Positions 1 through 5,168 of a DNA stretch of 5,168 nt are shown in pieces (the first letter of the stretch is position 1; every line of letters begins with the position of its first letter). A program made the translations under genes and the position numbers. The notes under the pieces were generated by a model that did no database searches, was not told the origin of the DNA, and saw nothing but the letters and a program-made list of their open reading frames with translations. The stretch is from Planctomycetaceae bacterium (GTDB lineage Bacteria > Planctomycetota > Planctomycetia > Planctomycetales > Planctomycetaceae): contig JAGQQP010000338.1 of assembly GCA_020426085.1 (NCBI GenBank), positions 1 to 5,168 on the forward strand. The letters run 5' to 3'.

Positions 1-905
1 TCGGTCTTGAGTTTGATCTCCACCTGGGCTCCCAGGATCTCTCGCAGTTGCTGCTGGAGATCAACCAGATGATTCGTCATCTGTGGTGGTGCCGCCGCTG
101 GTTGCTTCGTGTTCTCGAAGGGGACGGTATCAACTTCACCTTTGAGGATCTTCCGCACCTCGGCTTCAGTCTTACGGACCGAGAGTGACTCTGACTGGAT
201 CTGCTCGCAGAGTGCCACCTGTTTGTCGTTATCCAGACTGAGCAAGGTCCGGGCATGACCGGCGGAGATTTTTTCTTCCTGCAGCGCCTGCTTGACGGGT
301 TCTGCCAGATCCAGCAGGCGGATCATATTGTTGACGGTCGAACGATCCAGACTCAGTCGCTGAGCCAGCTGCTCGATGGTACTGTCGAATTGTGACAGAT
401 AGTTTTTGAATGCCTGCGCCTTTTCGAGAACATTCAGATCTTTACGCTTGAGGTTCTCTTCGATCGCGACTTCACAAACCTGTCGCTCTTCCAGGTTCAG
501 CACGCGACAGGGAACCGTTTTCAATCCGGCTTCGCGGGCCGCCTTCAGACGACGCTCGCCGGCAATCAGCTGATATGCCCCTTCGTAAGGACGGACGAGC
601 AGAGGCTGCAAAATACCATGCTGACGGATACTGCCTTCGAGTTCTTTGAGTGAGTCTGCCGCGAAATCCTGCCGAGGCTGGTAGGGATTGCGTTCAATCA
701 GATCGATATCAATCTGGTCCTGCTCGGCGGGAACGAATACTTCCTGTCCCTCGGGAGCCTGGCCATCACCCTGCTGATCGGAATCGGAGTCAGCTCCGCG
801 TCCGAGTAAAGCATTCAAGCCGCGACCTAATCGACGACGGGGGGCACCGGGAGTTTCTGTGGGATCCACCTGTGGATCTTCTGGATTCTGGTTTTGATCT
901 TCCAT
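1..905 (-). CDS. parB: Chromosome-partitioning protein ParB (C-terminus cut by window edge)
   Basis: This is a ParB/Spo0J-family CTPase clamp that binds parS, spreads along neighbouring DNA and stimulates the ParA ATPase; in many bacteria it also recruits SMC. An open frame of 301 codons runs from the ATG at 905 to the window edge without a stop. Visible in order: the ParA-interacting N-terminal motif RRRLGRGLNALLG (residues 23-35); an acidic, Gln-rich linker (38-62); the ParB N-terminal domain with NPYQPR (73-78), GERR (116-119) and ENLKRKDLN (150-158), which carry the CTP-binding and hydrolysis residues; a helix-turn-helix DNA-binding region (about 177-200, IEQLAQRLSLDRSTVNNMIR); then KISAGHARTLL (212-222). 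The last visible residues (LREILGAQVEIKLK) begin the C-terminal dimerisation domain, so probably only some 20-40 residues are missing. A purine-rich SD, GAGAAGAAGG, ends two bases before the ATG. Two parS sites lie just upstream. No parA is adjacent upstream. The family assignment is very secure. Confidence 0.97.
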   Translation of the reverse strand, partial: MEDQNQNPEDPQVDPTETPGAPRRRLGRGLNALLGRGADSDSDQQGDGQAPEGQEVFVPAEQDQIDIDLIERNPYQPRQDFAADSLKELEGSIRQHGILQPLLVRPYEGAYQLIAGERRLKAAREAGLKTVPCRVLNLEERQVCEVAIEENLKRKDLNVLEKAQAFKNYLSQFDSTIEQLAQRLSLDRSTVNNMIRLLDLAEPVKQALQEEKISAGHARTLLSLDNDKQVALCEQIQSESLSVRKTEAEVRKILKGEVDTVPFENTKQPAAAPPQMTNHLVDLQQQLREILGAQVEIKLKT

Positions 906-965
906 GACCTTCTTCTCTTATAATTAAACTGCCTGAAAATAACGGAGGGTAACACAAGGCGCGGG

Positions 966-994
966 ATTCTATTTCGAATTTCGAAATGAAGCAA
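966..994 (-). promoter_or_regulatory. Candidate parB promoter (sigma70-like)
   Basis: On the minus strand TTGCTT (994-989) and TAGAAT (971-966) are separated by exactly 17 bases. The -10 matches the consensus at 5 of 6 positions, the -35 at only 3 of 6. Transcription would start near 959, giving a leader of about 54 nt before the parB ATG at 905. The 17-base spacer is almost entirely filled by an inverted repeat listed separately, which suggests a repressor site. The nearest parS begins about 43 bp upstream of the -35, so ParB spreading could also affect this promoter. The call is by eye; the weak -35 is the main doubt. Confidence 0.45.
971..987. repeat. 17-bp perfect inverted repeat (ATTTCGAA-T-TTCGAAAT), possible operator
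   Basis: Eight-base arms ATTTCGAA and TTCGAAAT flank a single T. A further TTTCGAA lies 13 bp away at 1001-1007, so the TTCGAA core occurs three times within 35 bp. The palindrome sits between the -35 and -10 of the candidate parB promoter and overlaps the first base of the -10. That placement is typical of a repressor binding site. I do not recognise it as the site of any named regulator. Confidence 0.5.
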
Positions 995-1036
995 GAGGGC
1001 TTTCGAATACCACCCAGATGACTTGACTGTGCCAGG

Positions 1037-1052
1037 TGTTTCACGTGGAACA
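1037..1052. promoter_or_regulatory. parS site 1 (ParB-binding centromere site)
   Basis: TGTTTCACGTGGAACA; its complement, TGTTCCACGTGAAACA, fits the widely conserved bacterial consensus TGTTNCACGTGAAACA exactly. The flanking bases AGG and CCT extend the near-palindrome to 22 bp (1034-1055), with one unpaired position pair. It lies 132 bp upstream of the parB start codon, between parB and the glycosyltransferase gene. This is a ParB nucleation site by strong similarity to the known motif. Confidence 0.96.
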
Positions 1053-1150
1053 CCTACTTTGCCTGAGTTACTTCACAGCCTGCAGCAGACTCCGTCTGAA
1101 ATAGCCACGTGATGCCAAACAGCATTGAGTGATGATTTATCAAGACTCGA

Positions 1151-1166
1151 TGTTTCACGTGGAACA
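1151..1166. promoter_or_regulatory. parS site 2 (ParB-binding centromere site)
   Basis: The 16 bases are identical in sequence and orientation to parS site 1, and the two start 114 bp apart. The site ends 15 bp short of the glycosyltransferase stop codon (1184-1182), so it is just outside that gene. It fits the consensus TGTTNCACGTGAAACA exactly on the minus strand. Confidence 0.96.
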
Positions 1167-1181
1167 CCTGATTTGCCAAAA

Positions 1182-3002
1182 CTACCGTGCGCGATATAGC
1201 AGGACCGGCTCAGTTTCAGAGGAGTCACCGGGTACAGATTGATTTAACCTGACCAGAAGGCTGGGTGAGTAGTCATAAGAGTGAACCAGTTCAAAACGGT
1301 CTTTCACTGCCGCGAACTGTTTCTGAAAATTCGGATCTGTCGTCGCATGGGGACCCGCGACCAGATAGGCGGGATTCCGTGACGAGAGAGAATTCAGAAA
1401 CTCCAGATCAGCAACCGGACCGGTCAGAGGATGCCCCTGTGCTTTAAGGTAATAAAACAGACCAGGCTCGGCGTAGGTATAGAGAATCGCATTCTCGCTG
1501 TTATCACCTGAATCGGAACGCAGGTCAGCCAGGATATTCTGTGCGATTGATTCGAGTCCTGTTCGCGGCTGCCAGGCCACCAGAGTCCAGGGTTTGAATA
1601 TGACGACCAGCAGCACAGCCACTGCCACTACACCAACCGCCGGCTTGAAACGGAAGCGATTCTGATCTGATCTGGAGCTGGACTGGAACAGTTCCGAGAA
1701 GGTTCCCCCTGACCTCTGATCCAGCCAGCCAGCCAAGGCAGCGGTTCCCAGCCAGGCAGACATGGTCCAGGGAATCGTCAGACGGGGATAGGGATAGTAA
1801 AGTGGAGTCGCCAGCAGCAGTCCACAGAACCAGGCAGCCAGCAACCAGGTCGCCAGTTCGCGATTCAGTTCTGATTCCGGTATCTGATCTTTCTCAGATG
1901 AAATCGGAAACAGAAATCTTCCCGCAGAGAAAAACAACTGCAACAGAATCCCGATCACTGCCAGCAGACCAAGCACGGGACTGATCCCCACAAAAGCAGA
2001 GAGTAGCATGGGAGCGGAAGCAAACAGACCCAACAGGATCAGGTTCCACGTGAAACCTGGCGAGGGACCATCGGAAGAAACGGAAGCAGCAGACACCGAC
2101 CTGACTGTTCTCCAATGAACGACCAGAACACAGAGTACCAGACAGACCATGCCCAGGCTGAGAAAACCAGAGGTGCCTTCCAGCATTCGATGGTTCTCCC
2201 ATTGACGCCGGAAGGAATCGAGCCAACCCGAGAACCCGACGATGTAGCGACTGTGATTAGCCGAGACGACCGAATAGCCACCCGACTTCTGCAACCCGAT
2301 CAGTACGGGAGACCAGACCAGAAATCCGATGGCCGCAATGACCAGCCACCGGAGAAAATATCCGGCAGTCTTCTGCAGCTGACGTCGACGAAACAGAACC
2401 CACGGAATCAGACCCGAGATTCCCACTGCCAGTGGAAGCCAGCCATTGTATTTGATCGACCAGCCAGCGCCTGTCACAATGCCCGCCAGCAGGGGCCATT
2501 TCCAGTCTTCGGAAATGAAACTTTTCCAGGTCAGATAGACCGCCAGCAACAGACAGAAACCGAGTCCCACATCGGTGAGTGCGACCCGGCTGTAGAGCAG
2601 ATGCAGGTCGCTCAGACTTGCCAGCGCCAACGCGACCAGACCTGCGGAAGGACCAAACCACTCACGGGCCACCCACCAGATCAAAAGGACTGTCAGTATT
2701 CCGAAGAGGAGCGAAGGCAGAAATACTCCCAGCGGTCCACTGCCGAGGAAGATCATCGACCACTCAATCAGGAACGGGAAGAGTGGCGGTGCATAATAAA
2801 ATCGTCCCGGGTACTCGGCCCCCTGCTCTGCGGAGAACCACAGGTTCGATGCGTAGATACCCTCGTCAAAATGCTCGATCGCTGAATCTGAAAGAAACAG
2901 AATACGCAACAGGCATCCCACCAGCAGGATCAAGGCGACCATGATCATTTCCGAACGCGGAATCGATGTCGTTTTCTGAGTTGTCTGCTTGAGCCGTGCC
3001 AC
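1182..3002 (-). CDS. GT39-family (ArnT/PMT-like) integral membrane glycosyltransferase
   Basis: A 606-residue polytopic membrane protein resembling bacterial family 39 transferases, which move a sugar from a polyprenyl-phosphate donor to an acceptor on the outer face of the inner membrane. After a short basic N-terminus comes a first membrane helix (about 19-37), then a loop with HFDEGIYA, whose Asp46-Glu47 matches the family's catalytic acidic pair. SRVALTD (138-144), IKYNGWLPL (183-191) and YYPYPRLTIPW (402-412) fit other conserved regions. Hydrophobic stretches recur to about residue 477, followed by a soluble C-terminal domain of about 125 residues. The start is GTG at 3002, with AGGA only one base upstream, an unusually short spacing; ATG codons at residues 19 and 21 would cut into the first helix. 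An in-frame TGA lies at 3014-3012. parS site 3 is embedded in codons 316-320. Acceptor and sugar cannot be read from the sequence. The gene stands alone, divergent from the TPR gene. Confidence 0.85.
   Translation of the reverse strand: MARLKQTTQKTTSIPRSEMIMVALILLVGCLLRILFLSDSAIEHFDEGIYASNLWFSAEQGAEYPGRFYYAPPLFPFLIEWSMIFLGSGPLGVFLPSLLFGILTVLLIWWVAREWFGPSAGLVALALASLSDLHLLYSRVALTDVGLGFCLLLAVYLTWKSFISEDWKWPLLAGIVTGAGWSIKYNGWLPLAVGISGLIPWVLFRRRQLQKTAGYFLRWLVIAAIGFLVWSPVLIGLQKSGGYSVVSANHSRYIVGFSGWLDSFRRQWENHRMLEGTSGFLSLGMVCLVLCVLVVHWRTVRSVSAASVSSDGPSPGFTWNLILLGLFASAPMLLSAFVGISPVLGLLAVIGILLQLFFSAGRFLFPISSEKDQIPESELNRELATWLLAAWFCGLLLATPLYYPYPRLTIPWTMSAWLGTAALAGWLDQRSGGTFSELFQSSSRSDQNRFRFKPAVGVVAVAVLLVVIFKPWTLVAWQPRTGLESIAQNILADLRSDSGDNSENAILYTYAEPGLFYYLKAQGHPLTGPVADLEFLNSLSSRNPAYLVAGPHATTDPNFQKQFAAVKDRFELVHSYDYSPSLLVRLNQSVPGDSSETEPVLLYRAR
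2042..2057. promoter_or_regulatory. parS site 3, inside the glycosyltransferase coding sequence
   Basis: GGTTCCACGTGAAACC matches parS at the inner 14 of 16 positions. The two differences are the outermost bases and are symmetric (T to G, A to C). Its central asymmetry is reversed relative to sites 1 and 2. In the gene it encodes Gly-Phe-Thr-Trp-Asn (residues 316-320), apparently at the start of a membrane segment. A chance match of 14 specified bases in a 5-kb window is very unlikely, so I call it a genuine, perhaps slightly weaker, ParB site. Confidence 0.85.
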
Positions 3003-3309
3003 GTCCTGCTTTCAATTTTGATGTCGTTTTAATGATCAAATCCAAGTTTCCAAATTCTACAGGAACCGTGGTCCTGTGCCTATCAATTCCCCTGATTCGT
3101 GAATTATCATAGTCTGAGCAGAAACAAGAGTCTGTAGAATGTTGACGGGACAGAACAGGATTTTTTATCTCGCGTTGGGATTCTGATCTGTTCGCCTATA
3201 ATACAGTGAACGATGTTATCGAATTTTCATCTGGAAGACAGCCCTGTCCGAAGCGGTTCTGTCCAGGTTACCCGAACAACATTAGCACGAGAAGAGAGAG
3301 ATTAATTCG
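3003..3309. other. Divergent intergenic region, glycosyltransferase / TPR gene
   Basis: This is 307 bp between two divergent start codons. On the plus strand it holds a good promoter for the TPR gene (3175-3202), a 30-codon ORF starting just after it (3213-3305), and a purine-rich ribosome-binding stretch, GAAGAGAGAG (3291-3300), nine bases before the TPR ATG. For the minus-strand glycosyltransferase I found TTGATA and TAGAAT elements, but at a 21-base spacing, so no promoter is called. There is no convincing RNA gene, riboswitch or terminator hairpin. Confidence 0.6.
3175..3202 (+). promoter_or_regulatory. Sigma70-type promoter of the TPR gene
   Basis: TTGGGA (3175-3180) and a perfect TATAAT (3197-3202) are separated by 16 bases. 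The predicted start point is near 3209, giving a leader of about 100 nt to the TPR ATG at 3310. The exact -10 hexamer, its orientation and its place in the divergent region support the call; the spacer is one base shorter than ideal. Confidence 0.6.
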
Positions 3310-3627
3310 ATGAGTACTCCAGCGAACCTGTATGACGAAGCAGTCAAAATTTATGAAGGCGGAAATATTGAGCAAGCCGTCGAGAAGCTGAATGAAGTTC
3401 TGGCGATGGATGAAAACTTCACCCTGGCCCATTCCGCCATCGCTGTGTACTACCAGAAGCTCGGCAAGTTTGACGAAGCCATTGCCCACGCCAAGAAAGT
3501 GACCGAGCTGGAACCGGATGACCATTTTTCGTATCTGCAGCTGTCGGTGATCTGCCAGCGCTGTGGACGCATTCACGAAGCAGAAGATGCCCTGGCGAAA
3601 TCTCACTCAATGGGTCAGGGAAAATAA
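3310..3627 (+). CDS. Small tetratricopeptide-repeat protein
   Basis: A 105-residue, probably cytoplasmic protein made almost wholly of three TPR-like helix pairs: about residues 6-36 (YDEAVKIYEGGNIEQAVEKL), 38-71 (a classic repeat, with AIAVYYQKLGKFDEAIAHAKKVTELEPDD) and 72-101 (LQLSVICQRCGRIHEAEDAL). No signal peptide, membrane segment or enzymatic domain is visible. TPR folds act as protein-protein scaffolds; the partner is unknown. A Cys82-X-X-Cys85 pair sits in the first helix of the third repeat, where it could be structural, redox-active or incidental. The start is ATG with GAAGAGAGAG nine bases upstream. The gene is monocistronic: its own promoter lies about 100 bp upstream and a hairpin terminator 29 bp after the stop. 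The fold is clear; the function is not. Confidence 0.88.
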   Translation: MSTPANLYDEAVKIYEGGNIEQAVEKLNEVLAMDENFTLAHSAIAVYYQKLGKFDEAIAHAKKVTELEPDDHFSYLQLSVICQRCGRIHEAEDALAKSHSMGQGK

Positions 3628-3656
3628 ACGGTTCGATTCTGACCTGATAAAACACA

Positions 3657-3689
3657 AAAGCCCTCACCCGAATTTCGAGTGAGGGCTTT
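3657..3689. terminator. Bidirectional intrinsic terminator between convergent genes
   Basis: An 11-bp perfect stem, AAAGCCCTCAC (3657-3667) with GTGAGGGCTTT (3679-3689), encloses an 11-base loop that can itself pair CG with CG. The stem starts 29 bp after the TPR stop and ends 24 bp before the stop of the minus-strand lipoprotein gene. In the minus direction the stem is followed by a T-rich run (CTTTTGTGTTTT), in the plus direction by the weaker CTTTCTTGATT. It should therefore end transcription both ways, better for the lipoprotein transcript. Confidence 0.9.
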
Positions 3690-3713
3690 CTTGATTCTCA
3701 GATCACGAGTTTA

Positions 3714-4571
3714 TCACTCGTCAGTGATCACACGAAATGGTGACTCTTCTTCCGCTTGAAATGGTGACGGGGCTGCAGGCTGGTCGTCGCGAATGACCTC
3801 AAACGGATTTTCGATTTCGGCAGAGACGGTCGCGGACTGCTGTTGAATGACGGCTGGTTTTTCATCGAATGAAATTCTCGCAGGTTCCGCGGGTGTCAGT
3901 CGTTCCCGGGAGACAGCCTGACGGACGGAAGCGGTATTTTCAAGCTGTGCAATTTTCAGAGGCGAGGTCGTGTTAAAGAGACGACCATCTGGTGACTTCA
4001 TTCGAACAAGCAGAGTCAGTTCTGAATTGCGAGGCGTGGTCTGCCAGGGCAGTTCAAAACGGAATCCGGAACCGGCAAAGCCGGAATACCAGTGAGAGCG
4101 AACTTCCTGACTGTCGAAGGTCCACAGACCAACCCGGCGATTTTCTTCGGGCTGATTCAGATCGACCAGCTCCAACTCGAATTCGGCGGGCAGCTTGACC
4201 GTTTCCCCATCTGCGTCATGGGGAGTGATGACAGTCGTCCAGAGTTCATCTCCCTGTTTGCTGTCCAGGTCAACGCCCCCCGTCAGCAGGCTGTTGACCT
4301 TCACACCAGTGACCCTGTAGAGGGCTTTGGTCTGCTCAGGCAGCAGGCTGCCGTTGGATGCTTTCGCCAGCTGCTTCGACATTTCTTCAGACTGATGTCG
4401 TGCCGATTCCAGCGCGTGTTGCGACTCTTTCAAATCGCGCTGTAAGGCAAAGATACTGTCTTCCTGCTGACGCAGTCGGGCTTCCAGCAAATCAGAATGA
4501 CCGCGACCTCCACACCCCATAAGGGTGAGAATCAACAACAACGACATCCATGTCGTAAGGTATTGCTTCAT
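3714..4571 (-). CDS. Putative lipoprotein with coiled coil and repeated PF-motif tail
   Basis: A 285-residue protein I do not recognise by family. Residues 1-20 form a lipoprotein signal (MKQY, a hydrophobic core, then LMGC with Cys20 as the lipid-modified residue), so it is probably anchored in a membrane facing the periplasm. Residues about 27-70 are rich in Glu, Gln and Arg with heptad-like spacing, predicting a coiled coil. A central part (about 85-210) looks like beta-rich, soluble sequence (ELWTTVITPHDADG, EFELELVDLN, ELTLLVRMKSPDG). The tail is disordered-looking and carries ENPFEVIRD (254-262) and ESPFRVITD (276-284), with another SPF at 269-271. The start is ATG at 4571; an in-frame TGA lies three codons upstream, and no SD stands at normal spacing. 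The gene follows clpP on the same strand after 57 bp, so the two may share a transcript that ends at the terminator. A role in envelope structure or in scaffolding is possible but unproven. Confidence 0.85.
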   Translation of the reverse strand: MKQYLTTWMSLLLILTLMGCGGRGHSDLLEARLRQQEDSIFALQRDLKESQHALESARHQSEEMSKQLAKASNGSLLPEQTKALYRVTGVKVNSLLTGGVDLDSKQGDELWTTVITPHDADGETVKLPAEFELELVDLNQPEENRRVGLWTFDSQEVRSHWYSGFAGSGFRFELPWQTTPRNSELTLLVRMKSPDGRLFNTTSPLKIAQLENTASVRQAVSRERLTPAEPARISFDEKPAVIQQQSATVSAEIENPFEVIRDDQPAAPSPFQAEEESPFRVITDE

Positions 4572-4586
4572 TGGAAATCAATTTCA

Positions 4587-4614
4587 GCAGAAGACGTCTC
4601 TTCTGCCCTCCTCT
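4587..4614 (-). promoter_or_regulatory. Strong SD-like sequence followed by a hairpin ahead of the lipoprotein start
   Basis: Reading the minus strand after the clpP stop, AGAGGAGGG (4614-4606) is an excellent Shine-Dalgarno match, but it lies about 34 bases before the lipoprotein ATG at 4571. Between them is a perfect 8-bp stem, GCAGAAGA with TCTTCTGC (4606-4599 and 4594-4587), with a 4-base loop. The last G of the SD is the first base of the stem. Folding would shorten the effective SD-to-start path to about 15 bases. No U-tract follows the stem, so it is not a typical terminator. Confidence 0.55.
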
Positions 4615-4628
4615 AAATCAGATTGAAA

Positions 4629-5168
4629 TTATTCTTTGGTCCCGGGCAGCTCAAGGTGCTCCAGAACGTTATCAATCAGACCGTACGATTTGGCTTCCTG
4701 GGAGTCCATGAAATTATCGCGGTCTGTATCCTGTTCAATTTTTTCGAGCGTCTGACCAGTGTGATGCAGCAGAATCTCATTCAGACGCCGCTTCATCTTC
4801 AGTACTTCTTTCGCATGAATTTCCAGATCGGTTGCAGTTCCCTGCATCCCGGCCAGAGGCTGGTGAATCATGATGCGGCTGTTGGGCAACGCATTGCGTT
4901 TTCCAGGGGCTCCCGCGGTCAGCAGCAGTGCCCCCATACTGGCGGCCTGACCGATACAGTAGGTCGCAACATCACAGGAGATGTACTGCATCGTGTCGTA
5001 GATCGCCATCCCCGCGGTCACAGAACCACCGGGTGAATTGATGTAAAAATGGATGTCTGCTTCGGGATCATCGAACTGGAGGAACAGCAGCTGGGCGACC
5101 AGACTTTGTGCCACCTGGTCGTTGACCTGTGACCCCATCATCACGATGCGGTCCTGCAGCAGACGACT
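4629..5168 (-). CDS. clpP: ATP-dependent Clp protease proteolytic subunit ClpP (N-terminus cut by window edge)
   Basis: This is the serine peptidase core of the Clp protease: two heptameric rings form a chamber into which ClpX or ClpA/ClpC-type ATPases feed unfolded proteins in the cytoplasm. In the visible 179 residues, SRLLQDRIV aligns without gaps to E. coli ClpP from mature residue 21, so some 20-40 N-terminal residues lie outside the window. The catalytic triad is intact: Ser in GQAASMG (codon 4940-4938), His in IMIHQPLAG (4865-4863) and Asp in DTDRDNF (4718-4716). [11 protein letters not shown] supplies the oxyanion-hole glycines. The GTG and ATG codons near 5144-5136 are internal and not the start. 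The next gene downstream is the lipoprotein after 57 bp, not clpX. There is no sign of degeneration. The identification is secure; whether it is one of several ClpP paralogues cannot be told here. Confidence 0.97.
   Translation of the reverse strand, partial: SRLLQDRIVMMGSQVNDQVAQSLVAQLLFLQFDDPEADIHFYINSPGGSVTAGMAIYDTMQYISCDVATYCIGQAASMGALLLTAGAPGKRNALPNSRIMIHQPLAGMQGTATDLEIHAKEVLKMKRRLNEILLHHTGQTLEKIEQDTDRDNFMDSQEAKSYGLIDNVLEHLELPGTKE

Larger units (their letters stand above)
1037..1177 (+). repeat. Pair of 27-bp direct repeats containing parS sites 1 and 2
   Basis: Positions 1037-1063 and 1151-1177 are alike at 25 of 27 bases; the only differences are at 1056-1057 versus 1170-1171. Identity goes beyond the 16-bp parS core through ACCT and, after the two variable bases, TTTGCC. 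The sequence left of each core is unrelated. Either the two sites arose by a short duplication or the right flank has a function. Confidence 0.8.

Noticed and set aside
229..237. DnaA-box-like TTATCCAGA (8 of 9 bases)
   Set aside because: A single near-match inside the parB coding sequence, with no cluster of boxes or AT-rich unwinding region. It does not support an oriC here.
790..1053. Minus-strand ORF starting with M-F-H-V-K-H at parS site 1
   Set aside because: The peptide start is simply the translation of the parS palindrome, and the frame then runs into the parB N-terminus out of frame. The residue mix is not protein-like.
1086..1098. Small hairpin CAGAC-TCC-GTCTG downstream of the glycosyltransferase
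   Set aside because: The stem is only five base pairs with a three-base loop and no T-tract, too weak to call a terminator.
1101..1116. A CACGTG core at 1106-1111 between the two parS sites
   Set aside because: Only the inner eight bases (CCACGTGA) fit parS. The flanks match poorly, about 9 of 16 overall, so it is at best a very weak site.
2115..2885. Long plus-strand ORF of 256 codons opposite the glycosyltransferase
   Set aside because: It is wholly antisense to a convincing membrane-protein gene, rich in Gln, Arg, Asp and Glu without domain pattern, and has no ribosome-binding or promoter context of its own. It is a shadow of the real frame.
3032..3112. 26-residue plus-strand ORF in the divergent intergenic region
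   Set aside because: It has no ribosome-binding site, lies upstream of the only good promoter and has no recognisable features.

Overview
The window looks like chromosomal housekeeping DNA from a free-living, envelope-rich bacterium. Planctomycetes are the likeliest source, perhaps a Gimesia-like lineage. This rests on the flavour of the proteins (a C-terminal PF-rich lipoprotein, a single-gene GT39 membrane transferase, a small TPR protein) and on base composition near one half G+C by eye. It is an impression, not a database result. There are no mobile elements, RNA genes or CRISPR arrays.

Layout from left to right. (1) parB on the minus strand, 1-905, cut by the window edge so that only the end of its C-terminal dimerisation domain is missing. 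(2) A 276-bp intergenic stretch with two parS sites in the same orientation and a candidate parB promoter whose spacer is filled by a perfect TTCGAA-type palindrome. (3) A 606-residue GT39-family (ArnT/PMT-like) membrane glycosyltransferase on the minus strand, 1182-3002. A third, near-perfect parS lies inside its reading frame. (4) A 307-bp divergent intergenic region with a good sigma70-type promoter for the next gene. (5) A 105-residue TPR protein on the plus strand, 3310-3627. (6) A strong bidirectional terminator. (7) A 285-residue lipoprotein on the minus strand, 3714-4571. (8) clpP on the minus strand, 4629 to beyond 5168, lacking only its N-terminal end.

How the genes relate. parB and the three parS sites form the centromere-like part of a chromosome segregation system. 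ParB loads at parS, spreads as a CTP-dependent clamp, and works with ParA (not in this window) and usually SMC. parS sites cluster near oriC in most bacteria, so this region is probably origin-proximal. clpP and the lipoprotein gene are co-directional with 57 bp between them and may be co-transcribed. The gap holds a strong Shine-Dalgarno-like sequence followed by a hairpin before the lipoprotein start. The glycosyltransferase and the TPR gene are transcribed divergently, and the TPR and lipoprotein genes converge on the shared terminator.

I see no wholly new multi-gene system. The most interesting signals are the three-site parS cluster including an intragenic site, the operator-like palindrome in the presumed parB promoter, the hairpin between SD and start of the lipoprotein gene, and the repeated ExPFxVIxD tail of that lipoprotein.
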